Shown: positions 1-16,475, numbered from the stretch's first letter. The stretch: DNA of 64,000 nucleotides from Mesostigma viride (GCA_009746045.1 RPFO01000138.1:784759-848758); one strand, 5' to 3'. Notes: generated from the letters alone by a model not told the origin. A program made the numbers and translations.

Positions 1-1905
1 CATATCTACTACCATATCCTACTACCTCATATCTACTACCTCACCGAATACCATATCCCCTACTACCATATCCTACTACCTCATATCTACTACCATATCC
101 TACTACCTCACCGAATACCATATCCCCTACTACAGGCCTCACCGAATACCATATCCCCTACTACCATATCCTACTACCTCATATCTACTACCTCACCGAA
201 TACCATATCCCCTACTACCATATCCTACTACCTCATATCTACTACCATATCCTACTACCTCACCGAATACCATATCCCCTACTACAGGCCTCACCGAATA
301 CCATATCCCCTACTACCATATCCTACTACCTCATATCTACTACCTCACCGAATACCATATCCCCTACTACCATATCCTACTACCTCATATCTACTACCAT
401 ATCCTACTACCTCATATCTACTACCTCACCGAATACCATATCCCCTACTACCATATCCTACTACCTCATATCTACTACCATATCCTACTACCTCACCGAA
501 TACCATATCCCCTACTACAGGCCTCACCGAATACCATATCCCCTACTACCATATCCTACTACCTCATATCTACTACCTCACCGAATACCATATCCCCTAC
601 TACCATATCCTACTACCTCATATCTACTACCATATCCTACTACCTCACCGAATACCAGATCCCCTACTACAGGCCTCACCGAATACCATATCCCCTACTA
701 CCATATCCTACTACCTCATATCTACTACCTCACCGAATACCATATCCCCTACTACCATATCCTACTACCTCATATCTACTACCATATCCTACTACCTCAC
801 CGAATACCATATCCCCTACTACAGGCCTCACCGAATACCATATCCCCTACTACCATATCCTACTACCTCATATCTACTACCTCACCGAATACCATATCCC
901 CTACTACCATATCCTACTACCTCATATCTACTACCATATCCTACTACCTCATATCTACTACCTCACCGAATACCATATCCCCTACTACCATATCCTACTA
1001 CCTCATATCTACTACCATATCCTACTACCTCACCGAATACCATATCCCCTACTACAGGCCTCACCGAATACCATATCCCCTACTACCATATCCTACTACC
1101 TCATATCTACTACCTCACCGAATACCATATCCCCTACTACCATATCCTACTACCTCATATCTACTACCATATCCTACTACCTCACCGAATACCATATCCC
1201 CTACTACAGGCCTCACCGAATACCATATCCCCTACTACCATATCCTACTACCTCATATCTACTACCTCACCGAATACCATATCCCCTACTACCATATCCT
1301 ACTACCTCATATCTACTACCATATCCTACTTCCTCACCGAATACCATATCCCCTACTACAGGCCTCACCGAATACCATATCCCCTACTACCATATCCTAC
1401 TACCTCATATCTACTACCTCACCGAATACCATATCCCCTACTACCATATCCTACTACCTCATATCTACTACCATATCCTACTACCTCATATCTACTACCT
1501 CACCGAATACCATATCCCCTACTACCATATCCTACTACCTCATATCTACTACCATATCCTACTACCTCACCGAATACCATATCCCTTACTACTGGCCTCA
1601 CCGAATACCATATCCCCTACTACAGGCCTCACCGAATACCATATCCCCTACTACAGGCCTCACCGAATACCATATCCCTTACCACAGGCCTCACCGAATA
1701 CCATATCCCCTACTACAGGCCTCACCGAATACCATATCCCTTACTACAGGCCCCACCGAATACCATATCCCCTACTACAGGCCTCACCGAATACCACATC
1801 CCTTACTACAGGCCTCACCGAATACCATATCCCCTACTACAGGCCTCACCGAATACCATATCCCTTACTACAGGCCTCACCGAATACCATATCCCCTACT
1901 ACAGG
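1..1905. repeat. Satellite array with higher-order structure
   Basis: AT/C-rich tandem array built from short words such as CTACTACC, CATATCC and CTCACCGAATACCATATCCC. Up to about 1590 the marker ACAGGCCTC recurs at spacings of 152, 152 and 233 bp, giving a 537-bp super-period; from about 1590 to 1905 the array simplifies to a 31-bp monomer beginning AGGCCTCACCGAATACCATA. One copy carries ACTTCC in place of ACTACC. No coding frame is credible. It extends off the left edge and ends just 3' of the last alkaline phosphatase exon I can place. Confidence 0.95.
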
Positions 1906-2035
1906 CCTGCGGCGCACATGCGGCTGATGTGCCAATTACCATCCCACCCTTGGCCATCCAAGAGGCAACCGCGCGCCTGCATCGGCTTGCGGCAAACACC
2001 CCCCTTCCCCTCTCGCGCCCCCCCCCCCCGCTCAC

Positions 2036-6690
<4,655 letters not shown>

Positions 6691-7795
6691 GTGTGCTTCC
6701 GCAGGATGCATTCCAATAGGTACAATTCAAGTTGTCCTTGTTTCCACCAGGACAGCGACAGTAACAAAAGGAGGAGAATTCGACCCACAACTGGTCCGCC
6801 GTGGCAGGTTCTAACTGAATGCGCTAGGTCGTCATCGCAAAAAGTCCCTAGCAGTGTAAGGCCGCTCAAGTGCCAATGTCGGGAAAACCTCTTTCGGCAA
6901 CTATGACACCTATCTCATCCCTAAAGCCCGTAAGATCCCTAAACCCGAGCTTAGGAGGTTATTGGGATGTTTATAATGTGACCTGGGCGACTACTGAGTA
7001 GAAGCGTAGACGCTACTCAAACTCGCAAAGCACCAGGAATATGCCCTGTAGGCTGTAGCTTCGCCCATTACACGGAAACACTGGGTAGAATTTTGATTCC
7101 AAGTACCACCATGGGCTCAACATACGGAGCATTCCCCACGTCGTGCTGCCTGTCCTCTGAACGGGTCTCATCAGTGGCCGAGGGCCGGAATATTTTAGTA
7201 TATAGGATGGCACTAGCTGACACAACAACTAGGTTAGAAGACATGTGCGGCGTGGGCAACAACAACAACAACAAGCTAGTAGCAGCTTGGGCGCGCGCAC
7301 GGCTCTCTATGTCAGCTCGACGTCTTTGACTGCGTTTTGGGGAAGAGTTGCGCGTTCGTCAGTCGTCACCGCGGGATGGACCTGAGCCATGAGTGTTCGT
7401 TCAACAAATTTAGAGCGAGGCTCGGGGCCTTTTGACCTATGTCGCTGCTCTCTTCCAGAAAAAAATTGGGGCTGTCACTTGGTCCCGGTTGGAATGACGC
7501 TGCGGTGACCAGCCTTCGATACGTATTGCATTTGTTGTGTGGAATGGCGGTCTAGATATATCGTTCACAAATCAAATTTGCGACACAACTTACTGTTGAG
7601 TCGACTGGAATGCCATTTTGTGATGCGCACGCAACTGTTTAAGGAATATGGTGGTGGCAGAGGAATGCTGTAGCCTTTATTATTCTGGATGATAGGCCGT
7701 TCAATATGGCTTCAGAATATTAAAGATTGATGGAGTACGATTTGAGGGCCAGGGGACGGTGTAGACGTGTAGGTATGTAACTAGAGAAATTGAAC
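6691..7795. other. Intergenic region between two divergent genes
   Basis: The alkaline phosphatase start (6690, minus) and the carboxypeptidase-like start (7796, plus) face away from each other across 1.1 kb, so both promoters are presumably here. I see no convincing TATA box or other named element, only a CAACAACAACAACAA run at 7257-7273. Confidence 0.5.
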
Positions 7796-10700
7796 ATGCT
7801 TAGCAAGGGCAGTTTTTTTCAGGTATCGTTTTTTCTATTGGTGCAGCATTGCGCATCCATCTATGGGGCGTCTTCCTTTGTAGAGACGCCAAACGCGTGG
7901 GAAACGATACCCAGCGTCGGCAATTATGCAAAGAATGGGAGAAGAGAATTGATTGACGTGTGCGCGAGTGGACTTGTGCCCGTGGCGGCCAGGTTTCACG
8001 AATGCCTGCCAAGATCTGCGCCGTCGCGCAGCATCCTGTCGAACTGCTCGTTTTACGCCCCGTATCCCTACAACCCGTCCGTCGTCGACATGTCGTACGA
8101 AACAACCCCGGAAGAGCAGCGCCGAATGTGCAGCAATCTCCGGTGCTGGGGCTTATCCAGCGACCCGTTTGTTTATTATTTCGATGATAACCCGATCGGG
8201 ACCGGCCAGCAGCTGCCTGGTACGCCCTCGCTTCTGGACGAAGGCGAGCTGGGCCGCGTCCATGACCCGAACATGACGTCGCTGTTCCTGGCCAACATCG
8301 CGGCGCGCTGCGGGTCACTGTGCCGTCTGTACGACATGGGCGAGAGCACCGGCAAGAACAAGCTGTGGGTGATGGAGCTGGGCTCCTCGCTGGTGGCGCG
8401 GCACGACCTGCGCCCTGCAGTCAAGCTGGTGGCCAACATCCACGGGACAGACCACGTGGGGCGCGAGATGCTGCTGTACCTGGTGGACGACCTGGTGTCA
8501 GCGTACGCGACCGACGCGCGTGTGCGCCGCATTCTGGACACCACACACATTCATGTGATGCCCAGCATGAACCCGGACGGCGCACGCGTGGGGGTGCTCG
8601 AGAACCTGCACGGCGGCGCCCCCTTTGTGGATCTGGACAAGAACTTTGACGACCGCTTTGACCCGGCCTTCCAGCGGTCGCGCACGCGCGGCAGCCGGGA
8701 GCGCGGCGAGTGGTCGGCCGTGTGGGACGTGCGGCAGGAGATCGAGTCAAAGGCGATCGTGGAGTGGACCAACACGCAGCTGTTTGATCTGTCCCTCGAC
8801 GTGAGGGGGGGGCCGCTGGGCGTCGTCCTCTACCCGTTCTCCTCCTGTCAGGAGCCGCGCCCCTCCACCGTGAATGGAAGCTCTTCCTTTGACTTTGATG
8901 CGGGGCTGGTGCATTGCCTGACGGCGGATGAAGAGATGTTCCAAAGTGTGGGGGCGAATATAGCGCGTGCGCACGCCCGCATCGCCGGCAATGCCAAGTC
9001 CGGAAGCTACTTTGGCTGGTCGTGCGCGGTGGTGGACGGTGTGGCGCAGCGCGCGGAGATCCAGGCAGGGTACGGCCGCATGCAGGACTGGAACTACTAC
9101 CGCGCGGACGTGCCGGAGCTGGTGCTGCAGCTGCCCCTTGTGTCCCCCCTCGACGCCAACGCCATGTCGGACACACTCGCCACGCTGTGGGCCGAATCGC
9201 GCGGCGCGCTGCTCACCTTCTTGGAGCAAGCGGATCGAGGCATCAAGGGCACGGTGGCGGACGCGGGCGACCCCTCGCGGCCACTGGACGCCAGCATAAC
9301 GGTGGCCAAGTACCCAGAGGGGGGGGGAGCACCGGTGGTGAACGGACGCGTGACGCACACGCAGGCGGCGCCGCTGCCCCTCTCCCGCGACAGCAACAAC
9401 AGCGCGATGACGGGCGCCTTTTTCCGCATCCTGCCAGCTGGCACGTACATGGTCACGGCGGCGGCCGACGGCTACTTCAATGAGTCGCGCAACGTGGTGG
9501 TGCCGGAGAGCGGAGCGGTGGCGCTGGACCCCTTCCTGCTGTTCCCGCTGCCGCCGCCACCGCCGCCGCCGTCACCGCCACCACCTTCACCGCCGCCGCC
9601 ACCACCACCACCATCCCCCCCGCCACCACCTCCCTCTCCTCCACCATCGCCGCCACCACCGAGCCCCCCCCCTCCACCATCTCCACCGCCTCCTTCCCCT
9701 CCTTCCCCTCCCCGCCCTCCCCGCGCACCTCCCTCATCCCCATTCCCACCCCCCTCCCCCATCTCCCCACCAGCGCCCCCCTCCCCACCCCCAACCAAGC
9801 CGCCTCCCCCGTTGGCATCCCCCCCACCCCCCTTCAGTGCGCCTAGTGGCGGCTCCAGCAGCAACACCACGCTGCTGGTGGCCATCATCGTCGCGGCCGG
9901 CACTGTCTGCCTCGTGCTGGCCGCCCTGCTGGGCTACTGCTGCTGGCGGCGTCACCACCACCCGAGCGGCGTGGTCCCCATCATCTCCATCGACAAGGAC
10001 GGCACCGTCGGCATATCGGTGGTGCCCGCCAGCGCCGCGCCGGCCTCCCCGTCAGGCCTCAGCCGCGTTCTCTCCTTCCACAACAACAGCGGTGTGGACA
10101 GCCCGCGAGAGTCCCTGCTGCCCAAGGGAGGGCACGAGGGGGGCGCGCGCAACCCTTCGCCCGCGTGGGGTGGCGCTGGTGAGACGATGAAGATCCTCAT
10201 CCCGCCGCCACCTGTCTCCCCCGACGACGACCGGAACAAGGTGGGCGTCTACTCCGTGCCCTCCTCCCCCGCCGTGCAGTCGGGCCACGGCGCCGCACCC
10301 GGCGTGTTGCCGCAGGTGCAGGTCAAGCGGCTGATGGATGGCTCCACCTCCATCATAGTGTCCCCACCCAGCTCGCCCAAGGCGGGGGGCAATGCGGCCG
10401 GGGGCATGCCGTCAGGGGGCGCCGTCAACCCCCTGTTTGGCCAGGTGTCAGGCTTCGTGGGCAGCAGCGACACGGGCGGGGATGCGGGCGGCAGCAGTCG
10501 TGGCGTGTCCAAGCCGGCCTTCCTTGCCCCAGCCGCCAAGTGGAGTGCGCAGGCGGCCGATATGGACCGCCTCAAGGCGCGTGCGCTCAACTCCGCTCTG
10601 GAGAGTGACTACAAGTTCGCCAAGAGCCACTGGCTGGCGGACGGTGGCGCCGCGCCCTCAGAGGACGTGGTGGAGGCAGTGATATCTGGCAAGGAGAAGC

Positions 10701-10798
10701 CAGGGCGCGCGAGGGGGGCCGCGTCGAGCCAGAAGCAGCTGCTGCCCGCCGCGCCCGCGCCCCGCAGCAACGACATGGAGATGGAGGACCTGACCTAG
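7796..10798 (+). CDS. M14 carboxypeptidase-like membrane protein with proline-rich stalk (probable pseudoenzyme)
   Basis: One exon, 1000 residues from ATG 7796 (a TTG lies two codons upstream; ATG is the eukaryotic choice). Order: signal peptide (about 1-25); a Cys-rich N-terminal segment; an M14 fold (about 175-480); a transthyretin-like domain (GIKGTVADAG to DGYFNESRNVVV) as in M14 subfamily N/E enzymes; a Ser-Pro-Pro-rich stalk (about 584-681); one membrane span (about 692-716, LLVAIIVAAGTVCLVLAALL); and a cytoplasmic tail of about 280 residues with many Ser-Pro sites. Family landmarks are visible but altered: HxxE is HGTD (H216, D219), the NR pair before NF is DK (D281-K282), and the second zinc histidine position in LHGG is VRGG (R337). 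NPDG (259-262) and an acidic residue at the catalytic glutamate region (E441) remain. Seen: substitutions. Inferred: reduced or absent peptidase activity and a cell-surface role. Confidence 0.87.
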   Translation: MLSKGSFFQVSFFLLVQHCASIYGASSFVETPNAWETIPSVGNYAKNGRRELIDVCASGLVPVAARFHECLPRSAPSRSILSNCSFYAPYPYNPSVVDMSYETTPEEQRRMCSNLRCWGLSSDPFVYYFDDNPIGTGQQLPGTPSLLDEGELGRVHDPNMTSLFLANIAARCGSLCRLYDMGESTGKNKLWVMELGSSLVARHDLRPAVKLVANIHGTDHVGREMLLYLVDDLVSAYATDARVRRILDTTHIHVMPSMNPDGARVGVLENLHGGAPFVDLDKNFDDRFDPAFQRSRTRGSRERGEWSAVWDVRQEIESKAIVEWTNTQLFDLSLDVRGGPLGVVLYPFSSCQEPRPSTVNGSSSFDFDAGLVHCLTADEEMFQSVGANIARAHARIAGNAKSGSYFGWSCAVVDGVAQRAEIQAGYGRMQDWNYYRADVPELVLQLPLVSPLDANAMSDTLATLWAESRGALLTFLEQADRGIKGTVADAGDPSRPLDASITVAKYPEGGGAPVVNGRVTHTQAAPLPLSRDSNNSAMTGAFFRILPAGTYMVTAAADGYFNESRNVVVPESGAVALDPFLLFPLPPPPPPPSPPPPSPPPPPPPPSPPPPPPSPPPSPPPPSPPPPPSPPPPSPPSPPRPPRAPPSSPFPPPSPISPPAPPSPPPTKPPPPLASPPPPFSAPSGGSSSNTTLLVAIIVAAGTVCLVLAALLGYCCWRRHHHPSGVVPIISIDKDGTVGISVVPASAAPASPSGLSRVLSFHNNSGVDSPRESLLPKGGHEGGARNPSPAWGGAGETMKILIPPPPVSPDDDRNKVGVYSVPSSPAVQSGHGAAPGVLPQVQVKRLMDGSTSIIVSPPSSPKAGGNAAGGMPSGGAVNPLFGQVSGFVGSSDTGGDAGGSSRGVSKPAFLAPAAKWSAQAADMDRLKARALNSALESDYKFAKSHWLADGGAAPSEDVVEAVISGKEKPGRARGAASSQKQLLPAAPAPRSNDMEMEDLT

Positions 10799-11779
10799 GC
10801 ACGGACGGGGGCGTGGGTGGGGGTGTTGATGCGCTCGTGGGCGCAAGTGCGGTATCAGGCCTTGTGGGGGGAACGCACCGATCTTGAAGCGGTGGACGTT
10901 GGCAAGAGGCCGCACCCTTGGCTGGCTTGGCATTCACGATGGTAGTGGCAGCAGAAGCAGTGCGCACATCGCATGGGGGATGGCCACACTAGTTTGTGGC
11001 CATCCCCCTTGCTCTGCTGCCGCACTTACCACCCCTATGACCGCATAGTTGCCATCCCTTGCCCTGTTTGTCACCACGGCTGCGAGGCCACCGGCACAGT
11101 GCCCGGCTCCATACCACTACCGCTTGTCACGATTGCACATGATGCATGTCCATGCAAACGACCAGGCCGCTGGCGTACGCTTGGCGCTGCAGAGTCATGA
11201 TCGGTCGCGCGTGGAGCCATCATTTCCTCGAAGGATGCTTTCTTGGCACCGGTGCATGCAAGGGCTGCTTGCCCCTCCTGCTACAGGCTGCTATCCGGTG
11301 GCCCAATCTTCTTTGAGAAGGATTCTTTGTTGTTGATGGTTGTCTGCTTTCTATGCGAAGCTTTCAGATTCTTTCTTGGCCACCAGTACTGTTATGACCA
11401 CCTTTGCTGTCGGTATTTTGCCTTGGCATGTAGAGTTTGTGCACGCATGAAAGCACACGACAATGCCAGATCACAGAAGAGTTCATCACATTTTGGAGAA
11501 ATCACTTGCTCTCCTTTGTATATTACACTATTTATAGTCGTATGGCACAAGGCAGCTCCAGTTTCAGGCAAAGGCCATGTGGGGTAAACGGATTAATTAG
11601 TGGGCATACCCAACTAGGGTTCACGTATCACATGCAAACCCACAACGGAGCTTGTGCACATACTCGGCACTGCAACCAGCATGCGCTCAAATTGTCATAG
11701 CTAGCGCCGATAAATTAATTAATTAAGAACATATCTCAGTGGGGAGTATATGTAACACAAATCCCTGGGCGCTCATTAA
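10799..11779. other. Intergenic, no gene seen
   Basis: Follows the carboxypeptidase-like stop codon and presumably includes its 3' UTR. Short frames lack domain content or splice support. Confidence 0.5.
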
Positions 11780-12645
11780 ATTAAATTAAAGTATAACATG
11801 CCTCCGTTGGGGGATCATGTAGCACATATTCCTTGATGGATGGTGGAGTGGAGAGAGCCGCGTAATCTAACTAATCTAACGCTAATCTACCTAGTCTAGA
11901 AAAATCCTAACTACCCTACTCATCAAAACGCCTCCTCCTCTTGGGGGGAGGTGGCTTGCCCACAGGGTCGGGCGTGTGAGCCTTGACAATCTTCTGCCAC
12001 CGCGTCTTGTTCTGCATGGCAGTCCAAAGAAGGGAGAGAGAGTGGATCATGCGGTGTTCAAACTGGGCTTGGACCAGTAGGTCATCCAGCAACATCTGAA
12101 CGTAGTTCGTGACATGTTTCCCTACCCTTTTGGGAATGCCCTTGGGGCCAGGCCAGGTCAGAATATGCCGCCCTGGCGGGCCAAGCCGCTGGGGGCCTGC
12201 CAGACCAAGCTAGGGCGGTGTCGACCTGGCTGGTGCGAGCAAGGTGTCCTACAAATGCTATCCTACGCTGTCTAATCTCGTCCAAAATACGAGGCATGCC
12301 CTGATACAAAGACTCTAATGACGGGCGCTTGGAAAACCCTGAGCAGAAGATCCCTAACCGCCGGATCAGGGGTCTTCAGCAGCTCAGCAGAAAGGTGGTC
12401 GGCACCGACCGCCGCATCGTACCGCAGGCGAGCAAGGGCGCCGTCCAATTCCTTCAAAGTGAAGGGGTGGACGACGTCGTTGGTAGCAAGGCTGCCCTCC
12501 TGCAAGGCGGGGACTTGGTAGTCCGCGGCCGAGGAGGGGGGCGCTGGCGGCGGCGGGGGTCCGGCAACCCCGAGGCGGGCGGCCGTCTCGGGGTGAAGCG
12601 GCGGGGGGGGGGCGCGAGCCCCACTGGTCAAGGAAACACTGGGCG
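11780..12645 (-). mobile_element. LINE-type retrotransposon copy, internally deleted, minus strand
   Basis: Inverted relative to the larger plus-strand copy at 12.9-16.0 kb. On the minus strand an N-terminal reverse-transcriptase segment (FTLKELDGALARLRYDAAVG, then LSAELLKTPDPAVRDLLL) runs almost directly into the element's C-terminal motif (IRQRRIAFVGHLARTSQVDT), so the catalytic RT core is missing. The 3' end shares the downstream noncoding sequence and the TTTAA-type tail with the plus copy. Not functional. Confidence 0.8.
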
Positions 12646-12648
12646 CTC

Positions 12649-12852
12649 ATGCGCGTAGGCAACCCCGCCCTACCCCGCATCGTCAAGCGTGACCTCTTCA
12701 AGGTCGTCATTCTGACGATCCTGACCTACGGCGCCGAGACCTGGACACTGACGCAGGAGCTGGAGCAACGACTCGACGGCAACGCCACCAAGATGCTGCG
12801 CAAGGCCCTTAACATCCCCTTTGGTTTGCACACTAGTAATGAGGATTTGTAA
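12649..12852 (+). pseudogene. LINE C-terminal fragment
   Basis: A short frame with ILTILTYGAETWTLTQELEQ and MLRKALNIPFG matches the C-terminal region of the neighbouring plus-strand LINE (VLMVLTYGAEAWTLPPKLAA) but is clearly diverged, so it is another subfamily. It abuts a TTAATTAA-rich stretch at 12,868-12,906. Confidence 0.7.
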
Positions 12853-12944
12853 GCTGATTTGCCCTATATTAATTAATTAATTAATTAACTAATTAACTAA
12901 TTAATTAGACTCGTGCTCCCGTTGAGGAGTCACGGAGCATTAAC

Positions 12945-15900
12945 CCCGATCATGGATGGATGAGCGCCAAGAGTTCTTTGACTCTTTGCATAGCCTTGAG
13001 GGGGTCACTCCGGCCCGCCACTTTTTGGTTAATATGCTGCTCGACGCCAATGCTACGCTCCCCGGCCATGGGCACTGCTGGCAGTCGCTTTGCGCCTGCT
13101 GACACGGAAGCTAACGCCAACACTCCCCTTTTCTCTGCCTTTTTGCGGAATAGCGGGATGGTTGCTGTCAACTGCCAATTCCAACGTCCCTCACAGGACT
13201 TGGTCACTTTTCGTGGCCCTAACGGCCGTCAGGCCTGTCTGGACTACGTGGTGGTACGGCAGCCCAGGTGCACCTCGGTTCTGGACGCCCGAGTGTTTGC
13301 ATGACACGCCGCCCACGGTGTGCTCTGACCACCGGTTGGTGCGCGCGACCCTTCGGCTCCGGTTCCACGTCCCCGCGCGCCGCGCCGCACTGGTCGGCCC
13401 TGACTAGCTGGTCTGCTCTACGCCCGGTCCGGGGAGATCCTGCACTATGAGGACTGGACGGACTGCCGAGCACGAGCGGAACCGGTGCCGCCAGGAGTAC
13501 CTGTCGGCCCTGGACGCCCGGGCGGACGTCGACGAGCTGGACAAGGGTCAGTGCCCCCAACGCCGCCATTTTTGCGGGCTTTGCGGCCCGTGCCCCGTTG
13601 CTGGCGGCCCGGCACCTGCCGGTCATGCCCCGCCGCCGCCCCGGCCCGCTCTACCGCCAGGACCCCAAGGTCTTGGCCGCCCGGCACCGCCTAGCTCAAG
13701 CGTAACCGGGACCCGCTGCAGAAACCATTGCTCAAGGCCGCCCTTGTGGAGGCCTACGAGCACGCTCAGGACGCGGAGGCGGCCCAGTGCATCGCGGATG
13801 CCAAGGCCTGCCAGGCTCGCAACCAGGGCAAGGACATGTGGTACCACCTCGACCGGCTCGGCGGCCGGCGGCAGCGCACCCCGGTGGAGCACACGGGGGA
13901 CGGCACGGCGCCGGTCAGCCGGCCTTGACCGCTGGTTGGCCCACATGCAATGTTTCCTTGACCGGTGGGGCTCGCGCCGGCCCCCCCCCCACCGCTTCAC
14001 CCCGAGACGGCCGCCCGCCTCGGGGTCGCCGGACCCCCGCCGCCGCCAGCGCCCCCCTCCTCGGCCGCGGACTACCAAGTCCCCGCGCCTTGCAGGAGGG
14101 CTGCCTTGCCACTGACGACGTCGTCCCGGCCCCCTTCACTTTGAAGGAATTGGACGTCGGCCTTGCTCGCCTGCGGTACGATGCGGCGGTCGGTGCCGAC
14201 CACCTTTCTGCTGAGCTGCTGAAGACCCCTGATCCGGCGGTTAGGGATCTTCTGCTGGCGTTCTGCAACCGTGTCCTGCTCTCTGACGAGCCTGAGTCCG
14301 CCTGCTGAGTGGCAGACGGCCATCCGCGTCATGCTGTACAAGAAGGGCTCTGCTGCTGACCCCGGCAACTACCGGGGTGTCTGCCTCCAGAGCGCCGCGC
14401 TGAAGGTCTTCATGCGCATGATGCTGCACAGGCTCCGCGCCGCGCTGGACCCACACCTGGGTGAGTCTCAGATGGGTTTCCGTCGTGCATGGTCGTAACA
14501 CTGTCATGGCTGTGTAATTTGTCGCGCGCCGGTTGATGGAGGAGGTGCGTCGACTTCAGTCCCCCTGACAGTTTGCCGCTGGTCTTCATTTTTGTTGACT
14601 ATATCAAGGCCTTTGACACGGTTCTCTGGGAGGCTCAGCTTTGGGCCATCCTAGCTCTGGATCGGGTACCACCTGCGTTTATTGCTGCCATTCGCCGACT
14701 GTATGAGGGCAGCCTCACAGGCCGTAGTGCGGACTGCGGAAGGCACCACCCCACCATTCCGGCCCCCTTCACCACGGGGTGTGGCAAGGTTGTGTCCTGT
14801 CCCCATATCTGTTCATTATTGTCGTGGATCACGTCATGCGCGCCGGGCACGTGCGCGCTTTACTGCTCGAGCCAGGCTTGGACATCCTTAACGTGAAAGA
14901 GCATGGCGGGGTTAGACCTGGTTACCGGCGCCCTTGCCGACCTGATTTATGCGGATGATACCACCCTCATCGAGAGCCCCGAGCACATTCAGACCTGGCT
15001 GGACTGCCTGGGCCTGGAGGCGCGGGCGGTGGGGTTGGAGATTAGTGTCAAAACCGAGGCGATGGTGATTGGGGCCTCCAGTAAACCACCGCTGCCGCGC
15101 CTGCTCGACGGGACGGAGGTCCCGTTCCGCGACCGCTTTGAACAAGCTGTTGGGGAGCTGGCTTCCTGACACCGCCGACGATGTGGACACCCGCATCGGC
15201 CTGGCCTGGGCTAGGCTTCGTTCGCTCACACCCTACTGGCGCTCGAAGGGCCTGGGCGGGCACCGCAAGCGCATGCTCTTCAAGGTCCTCGTCCTCATGG
15301 TGCTCACGTATGGCGCCGAGGCGTGGACCCTCCCACCCAAACTGGCAGCTAGGCTAGACGGCACGGTTTACAGGATGCTCCGACAGGTCCTTAACGTAGG
15401 TTTTTCCGAGCGTCCGTCATCAGAGTCTTTGTATCATGGCATGCCTCGTATTTCGGACGAGATTAGACAGCGTAGGATAGCATTTGTAGGACACCTTGCC
15501 CGCACCAGCCAGGTCGACACCACCCTAGTGGTCTGGCCGGCCCCCAGCGGCTTGGCCAGCCAGGGCGGCACATTCTGACCTGGCCTGGCCCCGAGGACAT
15601 TCCCAAAAGGGTAGGGAAGCCTGTCACGAACTACGTTCAGATGTTGCTGGACGACCTAGTGGTCCCAGCCCAGTTTGAGCACCGCATCCACTCTCTCTCC
15701 CGTCTTTGGACTGCCATTTAGGACAAGATGCGGTACGTGGAAGAAGATTGTCAAGGCGCACACACCCGACCCTGTGGGCAAGCCACCTCCCCCCAATTAA
15801 GCGGCGGAGGCGTTTTGATGAGTAGTGTAGTTAGGATTTTCTAGATAGCTTAGAGTTAGGATAGTTCGATTACGCGGCTTCCTCCACCCCATCCATCATG

Positions 15901-15966
15901 GAATATGTGCTACATGACCTCCCCACAGAGGCATGTTATAATTTAATTTAATTTAATTTAATTTAA
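12945..15966 (+). mobile_element. LINE-type non-LTR retrotransposon, decayed (endonuclease + reverse transcriptase)
   Basis: Encodes an APE-type endonuclease end (about 12,951-13,304: LLDANATLPGHGHCW, then RQACLDYVVVRQPRC) and a reverse transcriptase (about 14,100-15,580) with YKKGSAADPGNYRGVCL, FVDYIKAFDTVLWEAQLW and the catalytic LIYADDTTLI. The C-terminal region has LTYGAEAWTL and IRQRRIAFVGHLARTSQVDT. At least five frame changes or stops break the reading frame (for example after GFRRAWS and after GELAS). The 3' end has an (ATTTA)n-like tail at about 15,940-15,966. A dead copy of a family with several relatives nearby. Confidence 0.85.
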
Positions 15967-16087
15967 TGGAGGGATGGATGCAAACAGTCCTACCGGTCTA
16001 ATTAGCTATCTACAATATCTATCTATACAACTATCTACAACAACTATAGTCTACTATTGTCCGTCCTTGATAGTAAATAGACTATAG

Positions 16088-16118
16088 TTTCTGGCCTGCG
16101 CTGGTTGTCTCCTTGATA
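16088..16118 (+). repeat. Dispersed 31-bp motif, copy 1
   Basis: Begins TTTCTGGCCTGCGCTGGTTG and ends CTCCTTGATA. The same 31 bp recurs without mismatch at 26,892-26,922, and its 16-bp core GGTTGTCTCCTTGATA appears at further sites on both strands (see findings). Confidence 0.8.
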
Positions 16119-16131
16119 GTCTATTTGCCCT

Positions 16132-16330
16132 ATGTTTCCCACATTATTAGGCACAGCTAGGCGCAGGCGCCTGGGCCTAGCCGGGCACCTAGCTGGCCCG
16201 CACAGATCAGGTATAGACACATCAGATAGACTAGCTGGCACCAAGCCCGCCCAGCCTGGGCGATATGTCCTCACCTGGCGTGCCCCAGGCCGCGCGCGGC
16301 AGGGCCGCCACCCGTGGACTTCTCGTGATA
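16132..16330 (+). pseudogene. LINE C-terminal fragment, third subfamily
   Basis: The frame RRRRLGLAGHLAGPHRSGID aligns in register with the IRQRRIAFVGHLARTSQVDT motif of the LINE copies at 12.1 and 15.5 kb, followed by similar Trp/Arg/Pro-rich sequence. Short and isolated. Confidence 0.55.
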
Positions 16331-16475
16331 GACTCGGCATGGACATGTGCTACACTAGACATGACGGGCTCACACCCGGGCGGGCAGCCTCCTGGTTTGT
16401 CTGTAATATGGAGTCAGATTCTCTGGGCTATGTGCTACATATACTCGGACCAACGGAGTTATGTTCCTTATTTTT

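Noticed and set aside
1899-2000. AVASWMAKGG frame as the next alkaline phosphatase exon
   Set aside because: Resembles the expected LEAAK.KG region, but available acceptors put it in the wrong phase after the exon ending at 2036.
7790-7795. Start of the carboxypeptidase-like gene two codons upstream
   Set aside because: That codon is TTG; ATG at 7796 is preferred in a eukaryote.
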